64,000 nucleotides of DNA from Streptomyces marispadix (lineage in GTDB: Bacteria; Actinomycetota; Actinomycetes; Streptomycetales; Streptomycetaceae), in the NCBI RefSeq assembly GCF_022524345.1, contig NZ_JAKWJU010000002.1:6314001-6378000 (forward strand). The letters are read 5' to 3'. Below the pieces are notes generated by a model. That model was not told where the DNA came from. It saw only the letters and a program-made list of their open reading frames with translations, and made no database searches. Made by a program: the position numbers and the translations under genes. Of this stretch, positions 34,728-43,383 are shown piece by piece (position 1 is the stretch's first letter; each line of letters opens with the position of its first letter).

Positions 34728-34934
34728 GTGGCGCAGTCGAGAGACGACGACCAACTCGCCGGGCGCCTGGTGGCCGTGGCGGCGCTGGGCCTGGTGCTGA
34801 TCATTCCGCCGTTGCTCACGCAGTTCGACCGCCCGGACCGGGTCTTCGGCGTCCCGGTGCTCTGGGCGTACCTCTATATCGTCTGGGCGGTCGTGATCGG
34901 CCTGGTCGCCGTCCTCGGCGGCAGATCGAGGTAG
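34728..34934 (+). CDS. Small two-span membrane protein, CbrX-like partner of the SLC5 gene
   Basis: 68 residues with two spans: LVAVAALGLVLIIPPLLTQF and LWAYLYIVWAVVIGLVAVLGG. It ends 4 bases before the GTG of the SLC5 carrier gene and starts at GTG 34728 with GGAGG 7 bases upstream. Short membrane proteins directly ahead of SLC5-type sensor genes are known (CbrX before CbrA in pseudomonads, and DUF485/DUF3311-like subunits before other SLC5 carriers). By position and topology it is probably an accessory subunit; sequence identity with those families is not claimed. Confidence 0.75.
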   Translation: MAQSRDDDQLAGRLVAVAALGLVLIIPPLLTQFDRPDRVFGVPVLWAYLYIVWAVVIGLVAVLGGRSR

Positions 34935-34938
34935 TGCC

Positions 34939-36657
34939 GTGCTCCAGACCTGGGTCATCGTCGTCGTCTCGGTGGGATACCTCGGTCTGCTCTTCGCTGT
35001 GGCCTCCTGGGCGGACCGGCGGGCAGACACCGGCCGGAGCGTGATCAACAACGCCACCGTCTACGCGCTGTCCCTCGCGGTGTACGAGACCGCATGGGGC
35101 TTCTACGGCAACGTGGGCACCGCAGCCACATCCGGGGTCGGCTTCCTGTCGGTCTATCTGGGCCCGATGCTGATGTTCGCCCTCGGCTGGCTGGTGTTGC
35201 GCAGGATCATCCGGGTCAGCCGAAGGCTGCGGATCACCTCGCTCGCCGACTTCGTCTCCGCCCGCTACGGCAAGAGCGCCGCGCTGGGCGGCGTGGTGAC
35301 GATCATCGCCGTCGTCGGGATCGTTCCCTACATCTCGCTTCAGCTCAAAGCGATCTCCAACACCTTCGAGATCCTTCGCCGCCACCCCAAGATCACTTCG
35401 ACCTCGGAGCTGGGCCACATCCCGCTGTTCCAGGACACCGGCTTCTATGTGGCGCTGCTGCTGGCCGCGTTCACCATCCTCTTCGGCACCCGCCACCTGG
35501 ACACCACCGAACGGCATGAGGGCATCGTCGCCGCCATCGCGTTCGAGTCCGTGGTCAAGCTCGTGATGTTCCTGTCGGTCGGGATCTTCGTGACCTTCTG
35601 GGCGTTCGGCGGGTTCGGCGACCTCTTCTCACAGGCGGCGGACGCCGACCTCACCGAGCTGTTCACGGTGCGGGAGAAGACCGGGTACGGCGAGTGGATC
35701 TGGCTCAATGTGCTGTCCATGCTGGCGATCGTGCTGCTGCCCCGGCAGTGGCAGATGATCGTCGTCGAGAACGTCGACGAGGGGCACCTCAAGCGGGCGA
35801 TGTGGCTCTTCCCGCTGTATCTGCTCGCGATCACCTTCTTCGTGCTTCCGATCGCGGCCGGGGGGCTGCTGCGGTTCGGTAAGTCCGTCGACGCCGACAC
35901 CTACGTACTGGCGCTGCCGATGGCCGACGGGCCGCAGGTACTCGCGCTGCTCGCCTTCATCGGCGGCATCAGCGCGGGGACCGGCATGATCATCGTCGAG
36001 ACGGTCGCGCTCAGCACCATGGTGTCGAACTCGCTCGTCATGCCCCTGCTGCTGCACACCAGGTCCCGGCTGGCGCACCAGACCGACGTCGCCGGGCTGG
36101 TGCTGGGCATCCGCCGGGTGACCATCGTGCTGGTGCTGCTGCTGGGCTATACGTACTTCCGGCTCGCCGGGGAGGGTTCGGCGCTGGGATCGATCGGCAC
36201 GGTGTCGTTCGCGGCGGTGGCGCAGTTCGCGCCGGCGATCCTGGGCGGCCTGTTCTGGAAGGGCGGCACCCGCAGTGGCGTGCTGGCCGGTCTTGTGGCG
36301 GGGTTCGCGGTGTGGGCGTACACGCTGCTGCTGCCGAGCTTCGCCGACGCCGGACTGCTGCCGTCCTCGTATCTGCGTGATGGCCCGTTCGGCATCGAAC
36401 TGCTCCGGCCGCAGCACCTGTTCGGGCTGGAAGGGATGGACCCCATCAGCCACGCGATGTTCTGGAGTGCGCTGGTGAACATCGGCGGGTATGTCGCGGT
36501 CTCCCTCCCTCGCCGGCCGGCCGAACGCCTCGGAGCGGGCGTCGGCCATGCAGTTCGTGGAGGTTCTCGCGGAGCCCGTCAGGGAGCGGCGGCGCTGGCA
36601 GGTCCGTGCCACGGTCGGCGAGCTGGATGCGCTGCTGGAGCGCTTCCTCGGCCGTGA
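34939..36657 (+). CDS. SLC5-type solute carrier domain (N-terminal part of a frameshifted sensor)
   Basis: About 525 residues of SLC5/SSS sodium:solute carrier followed by 47 residues of frameshift product. Visible landmarks: a first span VSVGYLGLLFAVASWADRRAD, ALSLAVYETAWGFYGNVGTAATSGVGFLSVYLGP, LRITSLADFVSARYGKSAALGG, a GTRHLDTTERHEGIVAAIAFES block and WQMIVVENVD. These match the carrier half of CbrA-type sensors, with roughly 13 spans. After NIGGYVAVSL (about 36500) the frame leaves the family and reads into Arg/Gly/Ala noise, while the next frame continues with GRPNASERASAMQFVEV, the usual STAC entry. GTG 34939 is near-overlapping with the small gene. Confidence 0.88.
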   Translation: MLQTWVIVVVSVGYLGLLFAVASWADRRADTGRSVINNATVYALSLAVYETAWGFYGNVGTAATSGVGFLSVYLGPMLMFALGWLVLRRIIRVSRRLRITSLADFVSARYGKSAALGGVVTIIAVVGIVPYISLQLKAISNTFEILRRHPKITSTSELGHIPLFQDTGFYVALLLAAFTILFGTRHLDTTERHEGIVAAIAFESVVKLVMFLSVGIFVTFWAFGGFGDLFSQAADADLTELFTVREKTGYGEWIWLNVLSMLAIVLLPRQWQMIVVENVDEGHLKRAMWLFPLYLLAITFFVLPIAAGGLLRFGKSVDADTYVLALPMADGPQVLALLAFIGGISAGTGMIIVETVALSTMVSNSLVMPLLLHTRSRLAHQTDVAGLVLGIRRVTIVLVLLLGYTYFRLAGEGSALGSIGTVSFAAVAQFAPAILGGLFWKGGTRSGVLAGLVAGFAVWAYTLLLPSFADAGLLPSSYLRDGPFGIELLRPQHLFGLEGMDPISHAMFWSALVNIGGYVAVSLPRRPAERLGAGVGHAVRGGSRGARQGAAALAGPCHGRRAGCAAGALPRP

Positions 36658-38572
36658 CGGGGCACAGCGGGCGCTGCGTTCCTACTCGGGAACCCGGCCC
36701 GAGTCACCGGGCGCCGAAGCGGCCCCCGAACTGGTCCACCACGCCGAAGCCCAGCTCGCCGGCTCGGTCGGCGCGGCGTCCGCGCGGCTCGCGGTCGACG
36801 CGGTGGCCGGAGAGGAGCACATCGACACCGATGACGTGATGGAGATGATCGGTGAGGCGTCGCAGCGGGTCGAACTGGTCCGGCGGCGGCTGAAGTTGCT
36901 CTACGATGCGACCGGGGGCATCGGCACGACTCTCGATGTGACGCGTACGGCGGAGGAGCTGGCGCAGGTCGCCGTCCCCCGCTTCGCCGACTTCGTCACC
37001 GTGGAACTGGCCGAGTCCGTGCTGCGGGGCGACGAGCCGGGCGTAAACGGCTCCAGCATCTACACCCACAACGGTTCCGTGCAGATGAGGCGCCTGGCCT
37101 CCAACGGCATCCGCGACGACGCGCCTCTCTTCGCGACCGGCGGCCTGATCACTTTCGTGCCGACTTCGCCTCCCGTGCGCAGCATCGAAAGCGGACAGGC
37201 CGTGCTGGTGCCTCGTCTGGGTGAGTCCCGCGGGTGGCAGGCGGTGGACCAGGTGCGGGCCGACCGCATCCTCGACTACGGCATCCACTCGCTGATCACG
37301 GCGCCGCTGCCCGCCCGCGGAGTGCTGCTGGGCGTCGTCAACTTCTGGCGCTCGGAGAAGCCCGAGCCCTTCGAGCAGGACGATCTCTTCCTCGCGTCCG
37401 AACTGGCCGCACGCGCCGCCGTCTCCCTCGACAACGCACGCCGCTACACCCGCGAGCACGGCATGGCCGTGTCCCTGCAACGGAGCCTGCTGCCCCGCGC
37501 GCTGCCCGCACAGAACGCCGTCGAGGTCGCCTCCCGCTACCTTCCCGCGCAGGCGGGCGTCGGCGGCGACTGGTTCGACGTCATCCCGCTGCCCGGCGCC
37601 AGGGTCGCACTGGTCATGGGCGACGTCGTCGGACACGGGCTGCACGCCGCCGCCACCATGGGGCGGCTGCGCACCGCCGTGCACAACTTCTCCGCCCTCG
37701 ACCTTCCTCCCGACGAACTCCTCGGCCACCTCGACGAGTTGGTGGCCCGCATCGACCAGGACGCGGCCACGGCCGGCGACGACACCACCGTCGCGGGCGC
37801 CACCTGCCTGTACGCCGTCTACGACTCCGTCTCCCGCATGTGCGCCATGGCCAGGGCAGGTCATCCGACGCCCGCGCTCGCGCACTCCGACGGGAGGGTG
37901 GAGTTCCTGGAGGTACCCTCCGGCCTGCCCCTCGGCATCGGCGGACTGCCCTTCGAAGCAACGGAGTTGCGGCTCCCCGAGGGCAGCAGACTCGTCCTGT
38001 TCACCGACGGCCTCGTCGAGCGCCGCGACCAGGACATCGACACCGGGCTCCGGCTGCTCCGCGAGACCCTGGCGCACGCGGACCAGGCGCCCGAGCGGAC
38101 CTGCGACGCCGTACTCGACGCGCTGCTCCCGGAATCCCAGAGTGACGACATCGCGCTGCTCGTCGCCCGCACGCAGGTGCTGAGCGCGAGCCAGGTCGCC
38201 GAGTGGGAACTGGAACCGGACCCCGCCGCCGTTCGCCGCGTACGTGCCGCAGTCACCGAACTCCTCGCAGAGTGGGGGCTGGAGGAGCTGATGGACACCA
38301 CGGAACTGATCCTCAGCGAACTGATCACCAACGCCATGCGCCACGGCGAAGGGGCGATCAAAGTGCGGCTGCTGCGCGATCGCACGCTCTACTGCGAGGT
38401 CTTCGACCACAGCAGCACCTCACCGCATCTGCGCTACGCCGCCACCATGGACGAGGGCGGACGCGGCCTGTTCCTGGTGGCCCAGTTCGCCGAACGCTGG
38501 GGCACGCGCTACACCGAGGACGGCAAGGTCATCTGGGCCGAGCAGACGGTGCCGGAGTCGCACGGCGGCTGA
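36491..38572 (+). CDS. STAC-GAF-PP2C (SpoIIE-type) phosphatase with C-terminal HATPase domain
   Basis: 693 residues in this frame. Order: STAC-like linker (about 20-125), GAF domain (140-315), PP2C/SpoIIE phosphatase (330-560) with metal-site segments GGDWFD (358-363), MGDVVGHG (376-383), FTDGLVE (504-510) and SDD (551-553), and an RsbW-like HATPase (575-690) with ELITNAMRHGEG and GGRGLFLVAQF. It should dephosphorylate an anti-anti-sigma-type substrate and also carry a kinase-like ATPase. No PAS or HisKA dimerisation motif is present. An ATG at 36491 or 36548 could start it independently, but the sequence before it continues the upstream SLC5 gene if one C in CTCCCTCCCTC is removed. Confidence 0.88.
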   Translation: MSRSPSLAGRPNASERASAMQFVEVLAEPVRERRRWQVRATVGELDALLERFLGRDGAQRALRSYSGTRPESPGAEAAPELVHHAEAQLAGSVGAASARLAVDAVAGEEHIDTDDVMEMIGEASQRVELVRRRLKLLYDATGGIGTTLDVTRTAEELAQVAVPRFADFVTVELAESVLRGDEPGVNGSSIYTHNGSVQMRRLASNGIRDDAPLFATGGLITFVPTSPPVRSIESGQAVLVPRLGESRGWQAVDQVRADRILDYGIHSLITAPLPARGVLLGVVNFWRSEKPEPFEQDDLFLASELAARAAVSLDNARRYTREHGMAVSLQRSLLPRALPAQNAVEVASRYLPAQAGVGGDWFDVIPLPGARVALVMGDVVGHGLHAAATMGRLRTAVHNFSALDLPPDELLGHLDELVARIDQDAATAGDDTTVAGATCLYAVYDSVSRMCAMARAGHPTPALAHSDGRVEFLEVPSGLPLGIGGLPFEATELRLPEGSRLVLFTDGLVERRDQDIDTGLRLLRETLAHADQAPERTCDAVLDALLPESQSDDIALLVARTQVLSASQVAEWELEPDPAAVRRVRAAVTELLAEWGLEELMDTTELILSELITNAMRHGEGAIKVRLLRDRTLYCEVFDHSSTSPHLRYAATMDEGGRGLFLVAQFAERWGTRYTEDGKVIWAEQTVPESHGG

Positions 38573-38652
38573 CGCGGGTACGTCTTTCTCGGCGCCGTCC
38601 CCGCTGCCGCCCTCCTCGCCTGGCTCCGATCGTGACCCAGAACCGATGCGGG

Positions 38653-38684
38653 GCGGTCGGTCCCCCCCGGCAGGGACCGCCCGC
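38653..38684. terminator. Bidirectional hairpin terminator between convergent genes
   Basis: GCGGTCGGTCCC (38653-38664) pairs with GGGACCGCCCGC (38673-38684) with one mismatch and an 8-base loop. It lies between the phosphatase gene (plus, ends 38572) and the RidA gene (minus, ends 38689) and can serve both. Confidence 0.65.
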
Positions 38685-38688
38685 CGGC

Positions 38689-39099
38689 TCAGGAGTCGAG
38701 CACGGCGGCAATGGCTTCGATCTCTACGAGCTGGCCGTCATAGCCGAGCACGGTGACACCCATCAATGTGCTGGGCACGTCGTGTTCGCCGAACGCGTCC
38801 CGGACGACCTCCCACGCCGTCACCAGGTCCTCCTGCCGGTGGGAGGCGACGAGAACGCGGGTGCTGATGACGTCGTGCAGTGACGCGCCGGAGTCCGTCA
38901 GAGCGGTCCGCATGTTCTCCACAGCCTTGGCCGCCTGCCCCGCGAAGTCCCCGATCGCCGCAGTGGACCCGTCCTCGTTGAGAGGACATGCTCCGGCCAG
39001 GAAGATCAGCCGCGACTCGGCCGGGGCGGTGGCCGCGTAGGCGTACTCCGCGACATCGGACAGGGAGGCAGAGCGGATCAATGTGACGGCACGCGGCAC
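38689..39099 (-). CDS. RidA-family protein
   Basis: 136 residues of the YjgF/YER057c/UK114 family, which hydrolyse reactive enamine/imine intermediates released by PLP enzymes. The pattern is AESRLIFLAGACPLNEDGSTAAIGDFAGQAAKAVENMRTALTDSGASLHDVISTRVLVAS and STLMGVTVLGYDGQLVEIEAIA; the Arg near the active site (STRVLV) and the terminal Glu (VEIEA) are in place. GTG 39099 is chosen because AAAGGA lies just before it; the longer frame adds unrelated residues. It has no operon partner. Confidence 0.88.
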   Translation of the reverse strand: MPRAVTLIRSASLSDVAEYAYAATAPAESRLIFLAGACPLNEDGSTAAIGDFAGQAAKAVENMRTALTDSGASLHDVISTRVLVASHRQEDLVTAWEVVRDAFGEHDVPSTLMGVTVLGYDGQLVEIEAIAAVLDS

Positions 39100-39245
39100 G
39101 GGCTTCCTTTCGCAGCAGTTCCGGGCCACCCAGGACCTTCTCAAAGGTCGGCTCCGCGTTCGAGGCGTTTTCTGGCTGTCGACTCCCGTGACGGACCGCT
39201 GCCGTCAGCCGCCCAATGGATCTCACGTGAACGAAGAGACACCGC

Positions 39246-40244
39246 CTAGCCGTTGCCGTCCGGCGGCAGTCGCTCCGGCAGCCCGAGCCGTGGGAACCGG
39301 TCGTCGTGGAAGGTGACGATCTCCGTGATCGCGCCGCCGGTGATGCGCAGGACGTCGATCGTCAGCGGCAGGTAGGCGCCCTCACGCTTCCGCCAGAGGT
39401 AGAAGGCGACGGCGGGCTGCCGGTTCACGGAGGTGAGGACGGCGCGCAGGTGCTTCATGCCCTCGAAGCCGCTCTCGATCCAGTCGTTCACCACCGCGTC
39501 GCGGCCGATGTGCAGGCCCGGCGTGGGCGGCATCGAGCAGCGGACGTCGTCCCGCAGCAGTGCGGCGATCCCGTCGATGTCCGTGGCCACGCTGAGGTCG
39601 GTATAGCGGCGCACCAGCTCACGCGTCCCCGTGTCCTCCTCGCCGCCGGTCCAGTCCTGCCGCTCTGCGGGCAGGTGCTCCCGCATGCCGGCTCGGGCCC
39701 GCTGAAGCGCGCTGTTCACGGAGTTGACGGAGTCCCCGAGGAGCTCCGCGACGTCCTTCGCCGGCCAGCCGAGCACGTCCCGCAGGATCAGCACGGCCCG
39801 CGGGCGCGGCGCGAGGTGCTGGACTGCCACCAGGTACGCCAGCTCGATCGTCTCCCGCGCTACGGCGACGGTCTCCGGCTCGTCCGCGTCACCCGCGGGC
39901 AGCTCGTCGAGCAGCCGGTCCGGATACGGTTGCAGCCACAGCACCTCGCCGCCGGTCGCCGGCTCCGGGCGGCGCTTGGCAAGCAGGTCCAGGCAGGCGT
40001 TGGTGGCGATCCGGTACAGCCAGGCCCGGAACGTCGACCGCCCCTCGAAGGTCTCCCGCCGCCGCCAGGCACGAAGGAACGTCTCCTGCACGGTGTCCTC
40101 GGCGTCCTCGAACGACCCGAGCATCCGGTAGCAGTGCACGTGCAGCTCCCGTCGGTGCCGCTCCGCCAGCCCCGAGAACGCCGGCTCGTCGACGTCGCCC
40201 AGCCCGCTCACGCCCAGCTCCTCCAGCCGCGTGTCCGCACTCAT
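39246..40244 (-). CDS. ECF sigma factor with SnoaL-like C-terminal domain
   Basis: 332 residues. Region 2: RRELHVHCYRMLGSFEDAEDTVQETFLRAWRRRETFEGRSTFRAWLYRIATNACLDLLA. Region 4: LILRDVLGWPAKDVAELLGDSVNSVNSALQRARAGMRE. The C-terminal 130 residues (LVRRYTDLSVATDIDGIAALLRDDVRCSMPPTP to ITEIVTFHDDRFPRLGLPE) form a SnoaL-like domain, which regulates activity in this ECF class in place of a separate anti-sigma factor. ATG 40244 has GGAGGATGACGTG upstream. No anti-sigma gene adjoins. Confidence 0.92.
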   Translation of the reverse strand: MSADTRLEELGVSGLGDVDEPAFSGLAERHRRELHVHCYRMLGSFEDAEDTVQETFLRAWRRRETFEGRSTFRAWLYRIATNACLDLLAKRRPEPATGGEVLWLQPYPDRLLDELPAGDADEPETVAVARETIELAYLVAVQHLAPRPRAVLILRDVLGWPAKDVAELLGDSVNSVNSALQRARAGMREHLPAERQDWTGGEEDTGTRELVRRYTDLSVATDIDGIAALLRDDVRCSMPPTPGLHIGRDAVVNDWIESGFEGMKHLRAVLTSVNRQPAVAFYLWRKREGAYLPLTIDVLRITGGAITEIVTFHDDRFPRLGLPERLPPDGNG

Positions 40245-40422
40245 CACGTCATCCTCCGCTCGTGGTGTGTCCCGTCGTAGGTGTGACGGGTGCGGGCGCG
40301 ACAACTCATCACCGGGGCCGGTCGGCATGGCTGGTCCGGTCACGGACCCGTGGCGGAGCAGGACGTGCTGTCGGCCGTCCGCGACGCCTCGCCGAAGACC
40401 CCGGCATCAAGGCGCTCGGAGC

Positions 40423-43065
40423 CTAGGGCAGGATCTCGACATACCCGCCTGTTCCGTTGACGCGGATTCGCTGCCCGTCCCGGATCAGCCGGGTGGCGTG
40501 CTCCACCCCCACGACCGCCGGCAAACCGTACTCCCGGGCGATGACCGCGCCATGGGTCATCTGGCCGCCCACCTCCGTCACAAGGCCCTTGATCGCGACG
40601 AACAGGGGCGACCAGCTCGGGTCCGTACAGGATGTGACCAGGATGTCGCCTGCGGCGAGATCGGCCTCCGCCATGTTCAGGATCACGCGGGCACGCCCCT
40701 CGACGCTTCCGGTGGAGACCGGCAACCCGACAAGCGCGCCCTCCGGTACGTCTTCGCGCCGGTACGCACCGGCGACGGCCTCGCCCTCCGACGTCAGCAC
40801 CCGGGGCGGCGTGAGCGTCTGGTACGCCCTGAATGCCTCCCGGCGCCGGCGGATGAGTTCGTCGTCCGCCTCGCTTGTCCGTACGACGTCTTGCAGCTCC
40901 TGGAACGTGAGGTAGTAGACGTCCTCCGGCTCACGAAGCACCCCGGCCCGCACAAGGCGCTCGGCCTCTTTCAGCAGGGCCTGCTTGTAGACGAAGTAGC
41001 GGCTGATCATCCCGTACTTGGGATACTCCCGGTACCCGATGAATATGCGGAGGCGGTCGATCGCCTGCTTGGTCTCCTCGGCCTTGCGCTCTCCGTCCGG
41101 AAGGGCCCGAAGGCGCTCCAGCAGTTCCTGCTCCTTCTTCCACGCCTCCTGCCGCCCCTGTTCGAATCGGCGCTCGCCGGCGCCCGGCTCGAAGTTCCCG
41201 ATGTTGCCGAGAAGCACGGGCAGGAGTGTGGTGGGGCGCTCGCTCCAACGGGGCCTCGTGATGTCGATCTCGCCGGCGCAGCGCATGCCGTACTTCTCGA
41301 GGTAGGCCAGGATCGCGTCCCTGGCTTCCCGTCCGCCCGCAAGGCCGGGCAGCTCGTCGAGGAAGCCTTCGTCTTCGACGTCTCGCAGAAAGGCCACCAC
41401 CTCCGGATGGGGGCGGATCACGTCTGCGACGTCCAGGAGCGCGAGCCCCATCTCCGAGGTGACGTTGTGGGGGACGGACTGCGTGAGCGTGTCGGCGGGA
41501 TTCTCCTCGCCCAGCCACGTCTTCAGGTGCTCGTTGAGCCACCACGTCGCGTCCATCCCCGCCATGATCGCCTGGAAGCTCCGCGGCTCGAACAACAGCC
41601 GCCGCAGCTCCTGGAGGTCCTCCAGGATGAAGTCGAACAGCTCCGGTCCGCACTTCGTCCGGATGCCGCGCCTGACGGCCGCGACGGACGCCTCGTTGCG
41701 GGCGATCAGCTCGGCGACGATCGCCGGATCGTTCTCGATCGGAGCCGATGTGACATCGGGGAGCGGGGAGACCGGTCCCCCGGAGCCCTCGTCAGGGAGC
41801 GACGGCACGAAGTCGCCGCGGTCGAGGACGGTCTGCAACGCGTCCCGCGTCAGCGGATCGGACTTCCCCATGAGGTCCAGGAGCCCGTCGCGGCTTCCAG
41901 GCGACGCCAGGCGTGCGGTGACGTCGACGAACAGCCTCCCGCCCGCCTCGGCCATGGGCAGTGGCGTCGTCAGCTGCCACATCGACAGGCCCAGGGGCTT
42001 CATCGCGTCGGTCATCATCTGCTGGTGACCGACGGAGACGTAGACGTGGTTCTCGCCGTCCCCGGCCGCCGGAACGGGGAAGAGCGTGGTGATCGGCCGG
42101 CTCTGGACGATCTGGAAGTCACCGTCGGCCAGGCACCATTCGACGTCCTGTGGGTTGCCGAAGTGCGCCTCGATCCGGCGGCCCAACTCCGTGAGGTGCA
42201 CTGCCTGCGCATCGGTCAGCGCCGGCAGCTCCTGCGAGTCCGGGTCGATGGCGCGTTCCCGCGTTCCGCCTTCCGGCGAGGCGTGTACGGCCAGATGTTT
42301 GGCAGCGATCGTCTTGTCGATCACTTCGCCGTCGCGCACCTTGTAGGAGTCCGCGTTCACCAGGCCGGAGACCAAGGCTTCGCCGAGGCCGAAGCCGGCC
42401 TCCACGGAGGCGACCTTGCGGTTCGACGTGACGGGATCGGCCGTGAAAAGGATTCCGGCGGCGTCCGAGGAGACCATCCGCTGCACGATCACCGCCATGC
42501 CGACCCGGCGATGGTCGAAGCCGTTCCGCAGGCGGTAGGTCACGGCACGCTCGGTGAAGAGCGATGCCCAGCACCGGCCTACGTGCTTGAGGACCGCCGA
42601 CGGGCCGATGACGTTCAGATACGTGTCCTGCTGCCCCGCGAATGAGGCTGTCGGCAGGTCCTCTGCGGTCGCGCTGGAGCGGACGGCGTAGGCCGCGTCC
42701 TCGCCGAGCCGCGCGATGGGCCGCGTGATCGCCGCAGCCAGATCGTCGGGAACGGGGATCTCCTCGACGCTGCTGCGGATCTCCGCGCTGAGCGCGTGGA
42801 TCGCGTCCCGGTCGTCCGGGGCCAGACGCGACAGCTTGTCGAGCCGGTCGCCGATCGACGGTGCCTCCGCAATGACCCGCCGGAAGGCGTCCGTCGTCAC
42901 GCAGTAGCCGTCCGGCACATTGATGCCTTCGATCCGCGAAAGCTCCCCCAGATTCGTCCCCTTGCCGCCGGCCATTGCGGCCTGCGCCCGGCCGATCTCC
43001 TGGAAATCCAGCACGTAACAATCGGACGGAAAAGGCCTCGCCACATTGCTGTCGGTATCACGCAT
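40423..43065 (-). CDS. rph: Rifampicin phosphotransferase (rifamycin inactivation)
   Basis: 880 residues, close to the 860-880 of known Rph enzymes. They use ATP and a swinging phospho-His domain to phosphorylate the ansa-bridge hydroxyl of rifamycins and so inactivate them. Order: PEP-synthase-like ATP-grasp domain (about 15-330; GGKGTNLGELS, YAVRSSATAEDLPTASFAGQ, GILFTADPVTS), rifamycin-binding domain (about 340-770), and His domain with GGQMTHGAVIAREYGLPAVVG, catalytic His838. A true PEP synthase would have a C-terminal PEP-binding barrel, which is absent. ATG 43065 follows an AT-richer upstream region that contains a rifamycin-associated element, which supports the call. Confidence 0.93.
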   Translation of the reverse strand: MRDTDSNVARPFPSDCYVLDFQEIGRAQAAMAGGKGTNLGELSRIEGINVPDGYCVTTDAFRRVIAEAPSIGDRLDKLSRLAPDDRDAIHALSAEIRSSVEEIPVPDDLAAAITRPIARLGEDAAYAVRSSATAEDLPTASFAGQQDTYLNVIGPSAVLKHVGRCWASLFTERAVTYRLRNGFDHRRVGMAVIVQRMVSSDAAGILFTADPVTSNRKVASVEAGFGLGEALVSGLVNADSYKVRDGEVIDKTIAAKHLAVHASPEGGTRERAIDPDSQELPALTDAQAVHLTELGRRIEAHFGNPQDVEWCLADGDFQIVQSRPITTLFPVPAAGDGENHVYVSVGHQQMMTDAMKPLGLSMWQLTTPLPMAEAGGRLFVDVTARLASPGSRDGLLDLMGKSDPLTRDALQTVLDRGDFVPSLPDEGSGGPVSPLPDVTSAPIENDPAIVAELIARNEASVAAVRRGIRTKCGPELFDFILEDLQELRRLLFEPRSFQAIMAGMDATWWLNEHLKTWLGEENPADTLTQSVPHNVTSEMGLALLDVADVIRPHPEVVAFLRDVEDEGFLDELPGLAGGREARDAILAYLEKYGMRCAGEIDITRPRWSERPTTLLPVLLGNIGNFEPGAGERRFEQGRQEAWKKEQELLERLRALPDGERKAEETKQAIDRLRIFIGYREYPKYGMISRYFVYKQALLKEAERLVRAGVLREPEDVYYLTFQELQDVVRTSEADDELIRRRREAFRAYQTLTPPRVLTSEGEAVAGAYRREDVPEGALVGLPVSTGSVEGRARVILNMAEADLAAGDILVTSCTDPSWSPLFVAIKGLVTEVGGQMTHGAVIAREYGLPAVVGVEHATRLIRDGQRIRVNGTGGYVEILP

Positions 43066-43383
43066 TCGTTACTTCCCCCCATGCTTCGGTTCTGCCTTCG
43101 GCCGGAGGATTCTGCGTCACGAACCGGGCCTTGCCGCAAGCCCCCCTGTGTGCTATAAGTTGAAAACGGCAGGGAGAACTTGACTCCTTGCCTTTTCTTT
43201 TTTCGTCTGAACCGCGTATAAGGGCCGATTTCGGTCAGCTCCCGCGTGTATTCGTCCGGGGCCGGCGACGCGCTGACGCACCCGGCCGCTCCCGCGCGTT
43301 CCCGCCAGTCATCACCGGCTGAGTTGGTTGTCCACGACGGCAGGCGTATAACTGCCTGACCGGCGTGGTGGGAGGGACGAAAG
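43066..43383. other. Divergent control region of rph and the LacI-type gene
   Basis: 318 bases between two divergent genes. It has the RAE and a TTATAG -10-like word on the minus strand for rph. At 43185-43210 there is an unusually T-rich stretch (CCTTTTCTTTTTTCG), rare in this GC-rich DNA. No typical LacI-family operator is evident. Confidence 0.45.
43126..43144 (-). promoter_or_regulatory. Rifamycin-associated element (RAE) upstream of rph
   Basis: The plus strand reads GGGCCTTGCCGCAAGCCCC; the minus strand is GGGGCTTGCGGCAAGGCCC, a 19-base imperfect palindrome that matches the RAE as I remember it. RAEs lie upstream of rifamycin-inactivation genes in actinomycetes and are needed for induction by rifamycin. 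Here it is 61 bases upstream of the rph ATG and immediately downstream, on the minus strand, of a TTATAG -10-like hexamer (43153-43158). Confidence 0.82.

Noticed and set aside
40231-42645. An 804-codon open frame on the plus strand
   Set aside because: Antisense shadow of rph; no recognisable motif, while the minus strand encodes all Rph domains.
40423-43065. Phosphoenolpyruvate synthase
   Set aside because: The ATP-grasp and His domains are shared, but the C-terminal PEP-binding barrel is missing and the chain ends just after the His domain, as in Rph.
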